A stretch of DNA of 64,000 nt from Rhodamnia argentea (GCF_020921035.1 NC_063155.1:19611311-19675310); one strand, 5' to 3'. Positions 16,001 to 27,443 are shown, numbered from the stretch's first letter. Program-made: numbers and translations. The notes: generated by a model from the letters alone, not told the origin.

Positions 16001-19000
16001 TTAATTCCCACACAAGTTTTTCTATGATTCACATTGCATTTGTTCCCCTTTTATGATGACTCTTATAACGCTGCATATTTACATTGGGAAAAGAAGTTTA
16101 GCAAGGTGTAATTTCTATATCTTGGTTGGATATATACTTAAACATGCATTTTCTATAGTGGAGATAGTCGCACATGATGACACTGGTCAATTCGTAAAGC
16201 CCGCGGTAGCAAAGGAAAGCAGATCACACCCGGCACCAGAAAGCAAACAAGATCATCTCGTTCCATTTTACTCTCCAATTTCAGCAGACTAAAAAGAAAA
16301 TTGAAATTCTATATGTATAACATTTATTCACTGTTGGACCAGTTGTATCTCATAAGCAAGGCTCATGTCCTGCCTTGCCGCTGCTTATGTTTTCAGCAAA
16401 ACATAATGCTGATGCGGGGAAAACGTTAAGCAAAAGCATAGCCTTATACTTCTGTGCCAACTGTGCATCCCACTGTCTAAAATTGGAAGTCAGGCACAAG
16501 GTTCGGAAGGACAGTATAACACGGGAAAGCATGTTACTTACTCGAGTATTTCAAGTGCGAAAATCCGCTGAAGAGAGCCAACATGTAACCAAACCGCCTG
16601 GCAAAAAAAAAAATGCAAATGCATATCAGAAAGAATTTTAGTGACATAGAGCTACTATAATTGAAGAACGGTAGTATGATTCGTCGTACAAGCCATACAA
16701 AAATACATAAGCATTTGGCTTGGATGAAATCTAATGGTCCAATTCAGCACATACAGATCCACCTGCGCCAAGAGCTGTTAGGTCTTCAAGCAACCGAAGC
16801 CCAAGCTTTCCAGTTTTACTTAATGTTTCCCTCTTTGACGATGGCCCTCCAGAACCAAAATCATGCTCAAGTGATCTGTGAATCCATTGGACATCTTATT
16901 AATGATATAAACACCAAGAAAAAATGAATTATTAGGACACATAAATGACCATCAAACATAGCTCCTAAACTAGAGGGAACATAGACCAAAGTAATGCAGC
17001 AGGAGACTAAAGGACTGACTCTGATAGATTCATGCTGCGGCCAACATCACCAGTAACTGAACTAGTTCGAACTAGATGGCCTCCGACACCAAACTTGTCT
17101 GCGTGAAGAGACTCGGCAGCAACCACATGGTCAAATATCAATGCCACTGCTTGCCTGAAAGTTGCTGCTGCAGTACTGAAGAGAATAGCAAATCCAGTGA
17201 ATTTCCACGTAAGCAAGGGAAAAAACAAAAACTTAATGTTTAGTAATGGGGCAACTGATAACAAAAGAGTTGATACTACAAAATAAGGTGTACAGTAAGC
17301 ATCTACAAGCACTGTCTCTCGAAACTTCAAGTCCTCAGCCAAATTGTACTCGACTTACTTCCGCACATTATCTGAAGAACGGTGGCTCTCCAAAAGTCGA
17401 AGACAGATGCCAAGAACTTGAGCCATGTTTTCCTAAAAGTTATAAGGAAAACAAACAAAACAAAGACAGTCAATGGCATGTGGAACTTGGAAACAACCAT
17501 ACCAAAAGTTATCAGTGCAAGAAGCCCACCATATTCACCCACCTAACTACTTCTCATGAATAGTAAGAGACTATATGGACAAGATCACAGACAAAAAGCA
17601 CAGGCTTTCACTTACTAAAGACAGTAACCTGACAAAATCTGTCATGAAGGGAAAAATAGTAAAGTGAATGCATTAAAGTTACCTAGTGCACATGCACAAA
17701 AAGTTAAAATTTGCGGCGGCAGATCATAAATTTAATGAGTAAGGTAACCTAAAATGGACTAACACATCATACACGGTCTATTATTGTTTTTTACACCAGC
17801 CACCTCCATTACAATTGATTTAGATAGTTAATTACTATATGATAACTGCCTATATCCACTATAATGGACACAACTTGTGTAAATAACACTTTCCATTGCC
17901 TGAATAGCAGAGCTTAATCCACCTTACATTAGGAGCAGTTTAATTTCCTGACAGGATGACATATGCATCCAATCGGGACAAAACACATTACTTTTGATAA
18001 GCAGGCAAAAGGCAAACTACCTAAAGAAATTTGCCTGCTTAATGCACACAAAACTAAATTGAAATGCATTAACCAGACAAAGTAAAGGAAATCTATTTAT
18101 ATTCAGCACCAACCTAAAAAATGCACTCAAACATGCGAGAAAAGTAAATACATGCGATCGGTGAGGTTTCATGGACTGTATCATCAACAGGTAATTTAAT
18201 TTTGACATGTACCTATACTAAAGTAGATAGTGCATATTCAGCATGGCAATAGAACATTTGCTCACTATGCTCACAACTGTTTTAACATCCTGCATAATGG
18301 TACAAGAAAAGAAATAGAAGCCCCCAAAAATATGCAAAAACAAAAGCAAGAGACATACAGTTAAAAGCCCAAGTTTTATCATTAGAGTAGGTTTGAGGTC
18401 AGTCGTGACGGCATAATGAAGCAAAAATACTTCAAATTGTTGTCTCCATAAATGTACACATATCCAATTCTGCTAAACGTCGTTTTTTAATGGAATATAG
18501 ATGCGCTTTTAAGTCAATGATCTGGCTACAGATTAGATTACCTCATTTTCAGGATGCAATTGTGACTGCAGTATAATCAATATAGTCTGTAGAGTCTTCA
18601 GTTGAACAGTCTCATCATTCATCTCAGAATGCTGCATGGGGAAAAGCACATTAGCTTCGAAATGCGATTTTTAGATTGAGTGTTGAGAAAGACCCAAAAC
18701 TGTCCAGTAAGAAGATCTAATACAATTCTTATTGAAGTTCTTGTTCCCTATATCTTCTTCTACAATAAGCATCAGTTACACAAGGAAGGTCTCAAAATCC
18801 ACAGTACATACAAGATGGTAGTGATTTCCAATCATTACTTAAAGATATTAACAAGAGAACTTAGCATCCCTGCTTCTGTTCTCTACCCGGTCATCAAGCC
18901 AAATATGCAATAGTTCCTCAAGACTTAGAGCGGCCCCTTGATCAGTGAGGTGTCCAACTTCAGGTTCTTTTATCAGTGTCCTCACATTAATTAAATCCTC

Positions 19001-20450
19001 AACATCGACCAGAAAGGTCAGAGGCTTATGATGCAGACTCCTCCATGTAAATAGCTTCCCGCGAATATTTAGAGCAATTTGTGCAGCAAAAAGAAAAACA
19101 CGATTGGCAAAACCATGATTATGAAATTTCAGTGCAGGGAACAGAACACCATGAAGACACTACCCTTCAAAAAGAAATCAGATACTAGGTGGCAAAATCC
19201 ATGTGGAAGCATCGATCTTATTCAATTGCAGCTCAGTTGCAAAAGCAGTCCTTGCTTTCACTAACAGATTAGGATGGGGACAGAGTTTCTTGGGAATTTA
19301 TTCCCCTCCTGGTTGATAGAGTATATCTCATCATCCTACTATCATGGCTTTGTTAAAGATCAACAAGCTAAGACACATGTCAGCTGTTTGCACTCTGGAG
19401 AGACTAGGACACACACCACTGTTGCAGAACCAGAAAGTTATGGGGAAGTTGAAAAGGGGAATGTTGATGATGGAGTTTCCCTCTACTCCAGAGCAAGTGC
19501 AATTCAGTGGTTCATGTGAGCTCTGAACTTAATGTGGCAGTAATTTGCATAAAGTTTAAAGTCCAAAACAGTAGATGCTATGTTCATGGATAACTCACAT
19601 CTTTAAGAGTAGAGAGGATTTCTTTGAGAGCTGATGGTGCAACAGCATCATGAGATATGAGCTTTTGTAGGCATGATAGCCCAATGACACTTAGCTTCAC
19701 TGTTCTGACCTCACAAGCCATCAGAAAGATCCTTAGTATGTCCTCGTTATGTGCAATTTCACTTGGACTAGAAAGCGAGCGTAGCTGCAAATGAAAACCA
19801 AATAAGGTGTCATCCTCTTATGACAATTTCTTCAATGATTCCAGGCTCATATATCCAGATCGATGCATGAAAATGTGGAATAATTGCAGCGTCTACAAAA
19901 TCAGAAGACATGCAGCTGCTGGCCACTACGCTATACATACGCAAGTTACACAAAAACGTCCCCAAACCACAGCAGTTCAAATTTCACATTGCATAAGTCA
20001 CTGTTATTTTCAAATATTGTCTTCGACACTGCAGTATTTCAAACTAAGGGACAGACATATATTCCAAGCTCCAAACAAATTAAACTCCGCCATTCGCAGC
20101 TTGAATCAACAAGATAAAGTGTAAATATAACTGCACAAACAGAAAGAATCTATAACAGTTCATAATCACACTGCTCCACTAACGCCCAAATATATCCCGA
20201 CAGCATTTAACATTCCAATCAGAAAGGTCACCACCTACCAAACTACAAGTGCGTATACAAAAGCACACAACAATCCACTGATACGAGCATTTTACGCACA
20301 GGTGCGTAGCAGGAACTTATCAGCGCGCCAAGAGCGCGTTCTAACCTTCAAAATTGCGTGCTCCGCGCCGTCTTTGACAGCGGGATACCTCCGGCGAGCC
20401 TCGGCGGAGAGAGCTCGAAGATCCGACTCCAACACGGCCATGAATGCCAT
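1004..20450 (-). CDS. MON2: MON2-like HEAT/ARM-repeat trafficking protein (5' majority of gene; 3' end outside window)
   Basis: Seen: the start codon is at 20450 and exon 1 (20346-20450) encodes MAFMAVLESDLRALSAEARR and 15 more residues. Clean GT-AG exons follow at 19599-19784, 18542-18631, 17359-17432, 17020-17175 and 16755-16875. Further exons, with approximate bounds, lie near 16543-16600, 15725-15781, 15577-15632, 15376-15478, 15004-15072, 14860-14915, 12781-12852, 12396-12462, 11074-11223, 10852-10986, 10710-10770, 10433-10530, 8754-8846, 8553-8622, 8423-8482, 6912-7000, 6337-6522, 5671-5716, 5470-5600, 5236-5370, 5083-5138, 4938-4985, 1272-1423 and 1004-1185. The joined peptides follow the plant MON2 homologue (for example VASEAHAITLAIEGLLGVVF and LFESSALMHISAVKSLL). 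One short exon between 4938 and 1423 was not located. Known: MON2 proteins resemble the non-catalytic parts of large Arf-GEFs and act with DOP1 at the trans-Golgi/endosome. No break was seen in the exons read; the C-terminal part lies left of the window. Confidence 0.9.
14793..14818. repeat. (GA)n microsatellite in a MON2 intron
   Basis: An uninterrupted run of GA dinucleotides of about 26 bases lies in an intron of the MON2-like gene, between the exons near 14860 and 12852. Confidence 0.9.
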
Positions 20451-20778
20451 TGTGCCCCCGCAAATCCAGCACTGCTACGTACGAATTTCCTCAGATCGAC
20501 ATGAGCGCGCGCCCGCCCGAATCGAGAGCGAAGAGAGCTTCGTTCTGATCAAATGGAGCTTAAGTTGTGAAAATCTGCGAGACATTCGAAGATCCGTTCG
20601 CTCGTCGTTGTGGTTCGATTCGAGGGCCTCGCACGTGCTATTTCTTCGACACGTGGGGACGGAGCGAGCGGCCCGGTGGGGTGGAGGAAGAAGGAAGGGG
20701 CTTCCGCTGGGGGGTGTGTTTTAGGTCCAAGATACGAGGGATATGTCATCGGATGATGCTTGGTTAGATCCTATGGAT
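20451..20778 (-). promoter_or_regulatory. MON2 5' UTR and proximal promoter region
   Basis: This GC-rich stretch lies directly upstream of the MON2 start codon at 20450 and before the hAT-like element at 20787. No convincing TATA box is visible on the minus strand. The open frames across it come from base composition and match no known protein. Confidence 0.5.
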
Positions 20779-20786
20779 AATCCGAC

Positions 20787-21672
20787 TAGGGGTGTGGATG
20801 ATCCGGGCCGGTTCGGTCCCGATATAGAATCGGGGACTGGATCAATAGTTCCGCTCTCCAAATTTTCGAGATTAAGGATCGGACCGGGACCAGATCGGAT
20901 CGGATTGGGGCCGGCCGTTCGGTCCGGCCCCAATCCCGGCCCGATGGGACTGCTAAAATCTTACTCTTGAAATACAATATACTTCAATTGCATCTTAATT
21001 TATAATCTATACCCTCGGTTGAATAAAAAACATGCTGGTTCAATTTGTTTACCTTCATAATGAAGGCGTGTCTTCACATAATAGTAGGTTTAACAATAAC
21101 ATTGGTCTACCCGCTAATATAATGGAGATATATAAAGGACGTAATTAAAAAAACTTAGCTGGCGAAGACATACTAACAATGATGTTGTTCACTAAACGGA
21201 TTCCACATCCAAGTAATGTACAGAAACAAAACACGGGATTACTCATTGAAATGAACAATCGAAACGTATGAACAGTAAGAAATTGCTATCACTATACTAA
21301 ATGAACCAATTGAATTATTTCTTTACGAAAAGAACATACCAACGTACACTCACTACGTAATGCACTGGAAAAGACCATAATAAATAAGATATACCGCATT
21401 CATAACATTGAGAGACTGTCCGAGTTTCAAGAATATACGACCTAACAATGAAAATGGCTCGAGAAATGAACATTGAAAATAAACAAAGGCTTCATTTTTT
21501 TAATTGTATATATCTATATATATAAATAATTATATATTATAGGTGGTTCGGTCCGGACGATCCGGGCCGGTCCCATCTATCTAGAATCGAGGATCAGACC
21601 ACCCCCTCAAGGATCGAACCGGCTCGGCTCGGTCCGATCCCGAGCCGGTCCAGTTTAGTTTGCTCACCCCTA
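20787..21672. mobile_element. hAT-like non-autonomous DNA transposon, 886 bp, with 8-bp target duplication
   Basis: The left end is TAGGGGTG and the right end is CACCCCTA, matching the short terminal inverted repeats usual for plant hAT elements. It is flanked by AATCCGAC (20779-20786) and AATCCAAC (21673-21680), an 8-bp target duplication with one mismatch. Both subterminal regions are rich in GGTTCGGTCC and CCGGTCC type motifs in opposite orientation. The AT-rich middle has no transposase frame, so the element depends on an autonomous partner. Confidence 0.8.
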
Positions 21673-21680
21673 AATCCAAC

Positions 21681-22235
21681 CACAAAAATAATCTATGGAC
21701 AAGCTCTTTTGTTTTTGGCAATGATCGAATTAGGTCAGACACAACGTTTATTTTTGTGAGGGCATGAAATGAAGATCAGACTATTGAAATACCGTGTAAA
21801 TCTCATGAATGGGTTGACTCCGCATGTTTGACTTGAACTTACATCCTTGCACACAATGGGAAGCGTCTCATTGATTTTGTATTTGTTATTATCTCTTACT
21901 CTCATCAAATTCGATCGGCGTTGGTAACTCCATTTGCATCCTTATTGACTAAAACAAAAGAATGGACCGCCAACTCAATAATAGAACTTACTTTTCTATT
22001 ATGTACTATCATACAATGTGAAGTCGAGGCCGATTAAAGACGGAGTGAGAGAATACCCATTCCCATATTTGTCGTGCAATATTTAAAAGTATCCGAGTAC
22101 TGAATCCACTAAGTGATCGTCGCTCAATGCACGGATGCCTTTCATAATGACTTTTGCTTAAACCACTTGGAAAACTTTGGTTCTTTTTTTTCATAATCTT
22201 TTCTAGTTGGGAACCACTTCTACCCCATTGGTAGG
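21681..22235. other. Intergenic, no gene recognised; possibly part of an organelle insert
   Basis: No open frame or RNA gene is recognised. The stretch from about 21960 to 22235 runs into the mitochondrial atp6-like fragment and has similar base composition, so it may belong to the same organelle-derived insert. I could not assign it to a mitochondrial gene by eye. Confidence 0.3.
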
Positions 22236-22470
22236 ATGACCAAGAACCGATTCCGCCACAACCTTCACTATTCTTTCCTTTTACCTATAAAGCTCGATCC
22301 TTTGGATCTTGGTCCTTTATTTATAGTTCTTGCATTAATCGGTTCGGAATTAGGCGTAGCTATATCACAAGCTCATGTTTCTATGATGAATGATACTATA
22401 AATCTCCATCCTTCCCTGCCCTCAGCCCTTGGTTGGTGGTTGTTCCTTCTAACTCTGCTTGTTAGATTCT
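22236..22470 (+). pseudogene. atp6: Nuclear insert of mitochondrial DNA: atp6 (ATP synthase subunit a) 3' fragment
   Basis: The plus-strand frame contains LDLGPLFIVLALIGSELGVA followed by ISQAHVS, then NDTINLH after a gap. This matches the C-terminal end of plant mitochondrial ATP6, a membrane subunit of the ATP synthase proton channel. About 7 residues normally found between QAHVS and LND are missing. The serine codons in ISQAHVS are in the unedited form; plant mitochondria usually edit such sites to other residues in RNA. This suggests transfer as DNA rather than cDNA. Sequence either side of the match is not ATP6, so it is a non-functional fragment. Confidence 0.7.
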
Positions 22471-22845
22471 AGGACTTGTTTGGTAATAATTTTGTTCTTA
22501 GGAACAATTTTTAAGCAAAAACTATTTTTTTCTAATTCTATTCCCGAAATAAAGAAATAGATTTTTTTTTGCTTCATGTTTTTGTTCGAAAGATGTTCCT
22601 TGGCCACTGATTTTGTCTCGGGAACAATTTCAAAGCGAAAATTATTTTTTCTAATTCTGTTTATGGGAATAAAAAAATAGATTTTTTTGCTTCTTATTTC
22701 TATTCCAAATATGTTTCCTTGCCACTGATATTGTATTGGGAATAAAAAAATTAAGCGACGTCACCAAACATAGTTCTATTCTTTTTATGTTGCGGGAACA
22801 AAAGAACATGAATCGGAGAAACAAAAGCATTACCAAGCAAGCCCT
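22471..22845. mobile_element. Short inverted-repeat (MITE-like) element with internal tandem repeat
   Basis: The left end AGGACTTGTTTGGTAAT and the right end ATTACCAAGCAAGCCCT form terminal inverted repeats with a few mismatches. Inside are two tandem copies of a unit of about 120 bp (about 22497-22613 and 22614-22730) with GGAACAATTT, CTAATTCT and TTGCCACTGAT type blocks. No convincing target duplication was found. There is no coding capacity for a transposase. Confidence 0.6.
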
Positions 22846-23668
22846 TCACATTGCCCCTATAATGGCCATGTGGCTCTTGTTTATGCCGCATGCCAATCAC
22901 CAAATTGTTTGGCAACATGTTATCTTCGGGCTTCTATCACTTATTAAATTATAATTAACATATAGATAAAAAGGAAGTATCTTTGAATTTTTTTCGCAAA
23001 TTTATTTTGAAATAAATTTACCCTTATCCTACTCAAGAACTTATCTCTTGCAAATTATCTTACTTAAATTAGAAAAAAAAATTGTATACGAGATAAATTG
23101 TGAGTTTTAATATACCAGTCTATTATTCGCCTGTCAAGTACATAAACCAAATGACGAGTTAATTTAGCAACAAATTGGATTTTTTTTTGTTAGGGATTGA
23201 AAGTTTTTCTACACCATAGAAGCTCCATCGGATTTAGGTAATCAAAAGCTCAATTGTCTTTGATATAAGTTCAAGCCATCTAGGTGTTTGAGTACGGCTC
23301 GACTCGTGAAGAGCATCCAAAATTCATTGCATCCGATTCGAGATGGAGTCAACAAGGCCTCCGAATCATGCTCGTGAGAAGAAAGAGTTAAATGAACTCG
23401 GTGATTCAATATGAATAGTAAGAGATCGTTACTCCACTTGTTGAAATCAATGATAAGAGATCGTAGAAAAGTGATTTACAGATGTAATCATATAGGCTTG
23501 GTCCGGTCAAAGTGAGATTACCCAGCAAGCATGCTCTCTAGACACGCAAGTGCACACCATCTGTCAAATTCTTGCAAAAGGACAAACGGGGATTTTCTTT
23601 TGCTATGGCCAAATTCATTCGCGCCTCATAGTGAACAAAAAAGGTTGGACGGTGCACTTCAAGATTGC
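22846..23668. other. Intergenic spacer before the U1 cluster
   Basis: AT-rich single-copy-looking sequence lies between the MITE-like element and the first U1 promoter. No gene, RNA or clear repeat was recognised on either strand. Confidence 0.4.
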
Positions 23669-23679
23669 GTCCCACATCG
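23669..23679 (+). promoter_or_regulatory. USE (upstream sequence element) of U1 variant copy 1
   Basis: GTCCCACATCG is an exact match to the plant snRNA USE consensus RTCCCACATCG. It lies 70-80 bp before the RNA start at 23749. Confidence 0.9.
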
Positions 23680-23712
23680 GATGGTCAGGAGACAGGGGGG
23701 TGACGAGTGACG

Positions 23713-23720
23713 TTATTTAG
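23713..23720 (+). promoter_or_regulatory. TATA-like box of U1 variant copy 1
   Basis: TTATTTAG starts 33 bp after the end of the USE. In plants a USE-TATA gap of about 33-34 bp marks RNA polymerase II snRNA genes; polymerase III types such as U6 have about 10 bp less. Confidence 0.7.
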
Positions 23721-23748
23721 GAGAAGAGGAAAGGAGAGAGAAAGTTTC

Positions 23749-23918
23749 ATACATACCTGGACGGGGTCGAATGGGCGATCAGGAAGGCCCATGGCCTAGG
23801 CCGAGTGGCCTTCATTGCACTCCTCCCCGAGGGCCCACTCAGCCTAACATCTCCAAAATTGGAGACTGTACGTCGTAATTTGTGGCAGCTGGGGGACTGC
23901 GTTCGCGCCGACCCCCTC
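23749..23918 (+). ncRNA. U1: U1 snRNA, divergent variant (class V, copy 1)
   Basis: U1 pairs with the 5' splice site at the start of spliceosome assembly. All U1 parts are present: the 5' end is ATACATACCTG (the usual form is ATACTTACCTG), followed by loop I GATCAGGAAG, the U1A-type loop ATTGCACTCC, Sm site AATTTGTGG, and a 3' hairpin with GGGGG and CCCCC arms around CTGCGTTCGCGC. Stem III differs fully from the other copies (TCTCCAA against TTGGAGA) but pairs perfectly, so sequence changed while structure was kept. The promoter has a perfect USE and well-placed TATA. The changed fifth base would favour GTATGT over GTAAGT at the splice donor. A clear 3' box was not found. Confidence 0.85.
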
Positions 23919-24669
23919 CAATTCCAATCCCTAAATCCAACGGTTTCTCCAGTTCTCGATTCATCTTTGGTTCCGGACGAGTCGCCCTTTCCAAATTGGG
24001 AGGAGATTTCCGATGGGGAAGAAAGTATTTTGCCATCTGCTTCGAGTACAGTTTGATTCTGGTTAATAGCTGAGCTGACTGCGATCCTTTTGCTGCTTAT
24101 ACTGCTCTGCAGAAATGGCACCAGCGTGATTTAGGTTGTTGAAAGAGGGTTTCTGGAAGAAGTTGGGGTGGCCAAAGACATTAGGTTGCCTTCTGGGCCC
24201 CCGAAATGGCTGGTTCTGTCGGAAACCCGGCCGAATTGCAAAATTTGGATCCAATCTTCAAAGTTCTGCTGCTGATGTTGTGGGAACTGATGCTGGTGCT
24301 CGAGATTTTAGATGGGGTTCTTGCACAAGATATGGAAGCAGATGTATTACTTCACTTCTATCAGTCCTGGTGAGGGCCCTGATTGGCCGAAGCAGCAACG
24401 GATGCTATATGCTGCTTCATGAGAGAAATGGGTCAGAAGAAGGGTTGAGTTGATATCCGTTGTGCATAACGATCGTTCATCAGCAGGAACAGCACGCATT
24501 CATAGCGGACTAATCCTAGGACTGCAATTTGCGACTTCAAGGAAGATTACCCTGCACTTTCTGAAATCTTGTACCCAATGTGTATATTGCGTAGCCAAGC
24601 CAGCCGGTGGCAACATTATATTTTGATATGCAATATAGGCAAGTACCTAAGTAGCAGCAAAACCAGTAA

Positions 24670-24680
24670 GTCCCACATCG
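24670..24680 (+). promoter_or_regulatory. USE of U1 copy 2
   Basis: GTCCCACATCG is an exact USE match, 75 bp before the RNA start at 24745. A weak TATA-like GAATTAGA lies at about 24713-24720, at the expected spacing. Confidence 0.9.
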
Positions 24681-24744
24681 ACCTGATGGTGAAGAGGGAG
24701 AAGGAGGAGAGAGAATTAGAGGCAACCTCACGACCAGTTGCAAC

Positions 24745-24907
24745 ATACTTACCTGGACGGGGTCAATGGGCGATCAAGAAGGCCCATGGCCTAGGTTGGC
24801 GACCTCCATTGCACTCTCGGAGGGGCGCCCGCCTAAGGTCAGCCCAAGTTGGTTGAGCCTACGTCATAATTTGTGGCAGCGGGGGCCTGCGTTCGCGCGG
24901 CCCCTAC
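24745..24907 (+). ncRNA. U1: U1 snRNA (class A, copy 2), structurally intact
   Basis: At 163 nt it has the usual plant U1 length. The 5' end ATACTTACCTGG pairs with the consensus donor CAGGTAAGT. Loop I is GATCAAGAAG (U1-70K site), loop II has ATTGCACTC (U1A site), stem III is CAGCC against GGTTG, the Sm site is ATAATTTGTGG, and the 3' hairpin GGGGCCTGCGTTCGCGCGG closes with CCCC. The perfect USE is upstream, and a 3' box (CA...AGTCCAA, 24908-24922) follows. This is the copy with the most complete set of promoter and processing signals among class A, and the best candidate for an active gene. Confidence 0.95.
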
Positions 24908-25187
24908 CAATTCACAGTCCAAAGGCTTTGCTCTGGTCGTGCCCGTGAAGAACGCTCGACGCTGGATTTTTACCAGCCCCTCTCCGCGTCTTTGCCTAGC
25001 GTGGCTCGGGAGGCGAAAGTCCATAAACAGAGCGGTTAACATCTTATTTTGGATAAACGTATGCTAGGAGTGAGAGATTAGATCATAACATTCTTAAATT
25101 CCAGCTCGAGACAAGCTTATGAAAGAAACACAACGACGAAATGGGGCATGTTCCCGAACAAAAACAAAGGTGGACGCCAACTGTCGA

Positions 25188-25349
25188 ATCACTTGGCTGG
25201 ATGGGGTTGATGGGTGATCGACAAGGCCCATGTCCTAGATTGACAGCCTCCATTGCACAGTGGTGGCGCATCGGCCTAAGTTCTGGTCGTTGTAGCGGAG
25301 CCGACGTCATAATTCGTGGTAGTGGGGGCCTTCGGTCCGACAGCCCCTT
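25188..25349 (+). pseudogene. U1 snRNA pseudogene (class E, copy 3)
   Basis: Alignable to U1 over its whole length, but the 5' end reads ATCACTTGGCTGG, so donor pairing is lost. The Sm site is AATTCGTGG. Loop I GATCGACAAGG carries an extra base. No USE is seen at the expected distance upstream. Its flank (GACGAAATGG, GCCAACTGTC) matches that of the truncated class E copy at 40396. Confidence 0.85.
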
Positions 25350-26406
25350 AAATTCAACTTGAAAAATTGCCATATGCAAAACCCATCTCATTAGATGATT
25401 TTGGTACTGAAAAATCTTAGATGAACTGCTCTTATTCCGATGTGTGAAAATGTAACTTTAGTTTGAGAAACTGCTGTGCCGTGGCGAGAGTGAAATTTTG
25501 CTGAGTTAATGGCTCGACTGTACAACGTCCATAACAATGACATGGCCTCCACTTGTGCCAATATCAAGCCACGGTTGGTTCTCAAGAGATATTCTTTATG
25601 CAGCCGGGCCATGGTAGATTGTAATCTCGTGCAAAATCATGTCCCGGTCGAGAAGTTGCTCCAGTTTGTGCAACGGACAGTAGCCTAAGGTCTTAGAGCC
25701 CGATGAAGTTTTGCAACAAGATATACAAACCATGGTGTGATTATAATTGGTAGAATTCCCAGGCTATAGAAACATAAATTCACGGAGGAACCGATCCTAC
25801 TCCTCAAGAGTGGATCTTTACCGTACTCGGAGCACTCGAAATGGTAAAATCCACGTGGTGGTGTACAGACTGAAAAAGGATGCGACCGTAACTGCACTAA
25901 AACTGATGTCTGCTTAGACTTTTGTATTGGTCGGACTGTAAGAATATGCGAAAAATTTGGGGCATACAGGTCGTATGATCTACAGTTTTCCCGTCTATTT
26001 TGCGTATGAAGTAACTGCTCTTTCTAGGACGATCATTTTGAGTTTTCAGAAGGTATTTAGCTGCATTTACATCAATTGATTATTGCTTCCAAGTTACAAC
26101 CGTGTACAATGGACCGACCATAACAACGACTACAATCTATATTTGAGTTTCCAGTTAATGCTTTGACGCCGATTGTGCTCAGACCATGCTAAATCTTATC
26201 TGATGCTAGTAATCCTCTTCCTTTTCACAGCAAAAAGAAGTGACTGCTTGATTTCTTGGTCGTAACATTGAGAAAACCGGCGCAATTCGGTTGTCAAAAC
26301 CAACAAATTACTGAATAAAATTGAGGAAGGCTTTGAGGATTAAAGAACCTGGTAGGTACATCTGTATTTTTCTGTTCAGACACGCCTATGTGAGCGTGTA
26401 ATAAAA
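25350..26406. other. U1 array spacer
   Basis: No gene is seen. From about 25905 the sequence matches the flank found before the class A copies at 32742, 39056 and 45203 (CTGATGTCTGC, then GGGGCATACAGGTC, then the block ending CAGACACGCCTATG), so it is part of the higher-order repeat unit. Confidence 0.6.
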
Positions 26407-26417
26407 GACCCACATTG
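26407..26417 (+). promoter_or_regulatory. USE-like element of U1 copy 4
   Basis: GACCCACATTG differs at two positions from the USE consensus and lies 73 bp before the RNA start. A weak AATAAGAA stands where the TATA box should be. Confidence 0.7.
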
Positions 26418-26479
26418 ACATAACGGTGAAGAGAGAGAAGGGAGAGAGAATAAGAAGCAGCCTGGCAACCAATTGTAAC

Positions 26480-26642
26480 ATACTTACCTGGACGGTTTCT
26501 ATGGGAGATCAAGAAGGCCCATGGCCTAGGTTAGTGACCTCCATTGCACTCTCGGAGGGGCGCTCACCTAAGGTCAGCCCAAGTTGGCTGAGCCTACGTC
26601 ATAATTTGTGGTGGCGGGGGCCTGCGTTCGCGCGGCCCCTAC
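26480..26642 (+). ncRNA. U1: U1 snRNA (class A, copy 4), probably intact
   Basis: 163 nt with 5' end ATACTTACCTGG, loop I GATCAAGAAG, loop II ATTGCACTC, Sm site ATAATTTGTGG and the full 3' hairpin. Stem I carries GGTTTC where sister copies have GGGGTC, which weakens that helix. A 3' box AGTTGAA lies at 26651-26657. The promoter USE has two mismatches. RNA structure is largely kept, but expression may be reduced. Confidence 0.88.
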
Positions 26643-27369
26643 TAATTCGTAGTTGAAAAGCATTGGCATAGTTATATGTGTGTTGGTCAATGTCCATCTT
26701 GATCTTTGTAGAATTTGTAAGTGGTATGCTCAACTGGAATTCGTTGATGAATTGGAGAATGTATGCTATTATTTGGGGTTAATTAGTAGTCTGGTCCAAT
26801 GAGGTTCCTTCTGGACCTGAAATGACCTTTCCTGTCGAATTGGAAAATTTGGTTCCAATCTTCAAAGTTCTTCAAATGTTGTGGGAACTGACCCTGGTGC
26901 TTGAGATTTTAGATCTTCAGAGTTCTTCTGCAAATGTTGTGGAAACTGATCCTGGTGCCCAAGATTTTAGATGGGTTCTTGGGCAAGATATGGAAGCAAA
27001 TATGTTACTTCTATCAGTTCTGCGAGGGCCCTGATTGGCCGAAGCAGCAATGGATGCTATATGCTGCTTCAGAGAAGAGTGATTGCAGTTGCGGATTGTA
27101 GTCCTGGACTATGCTCCAGAGAGAAATGGGTCAGAAGAAGGGTTGAGTTGACATCTGTTGTGCAGGAAGATCGATCAGCAGCAACAGCGCAAATTCGTAG
27201 TGGACTAGAGCAAAAATCCTAGGATTGTAATTTGTGACTTCAAGGAAGATCACACTGCACTTTCTGAATCTTGTTCCAATTGTGTATATTCAGGGCAGCT
27301 AGCCAGCCGGTGGTGTCGAGTATTTTAGTATGTAATATGCTAAGTACCTAAGTAGCAGCAAACTAGTAA

Positions 27370-27380
27370 GTCCTACATCG
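27370..27380 (+). promoter_or_regulatory. USE of U1 copy 5
   Basis: GTCCTACATCG differs at one position from the consensus and lies 74 bp before the RNA start at 27444. Confidence 0.75.
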
Positions 27381-27443
27381 ACCTGATGGTGAAGAGAGGA
27401 AGGAAGAGAGAGAATTAGAAGCAGCCTCACAACCAGTTCCAAC

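Noticed and set aside
23747-24121. Open frames on both strands over U1 copy 1
   Set aside because: They fall on the GC-rich snRNA gene and its flank; U1 structure explains the sequence better.
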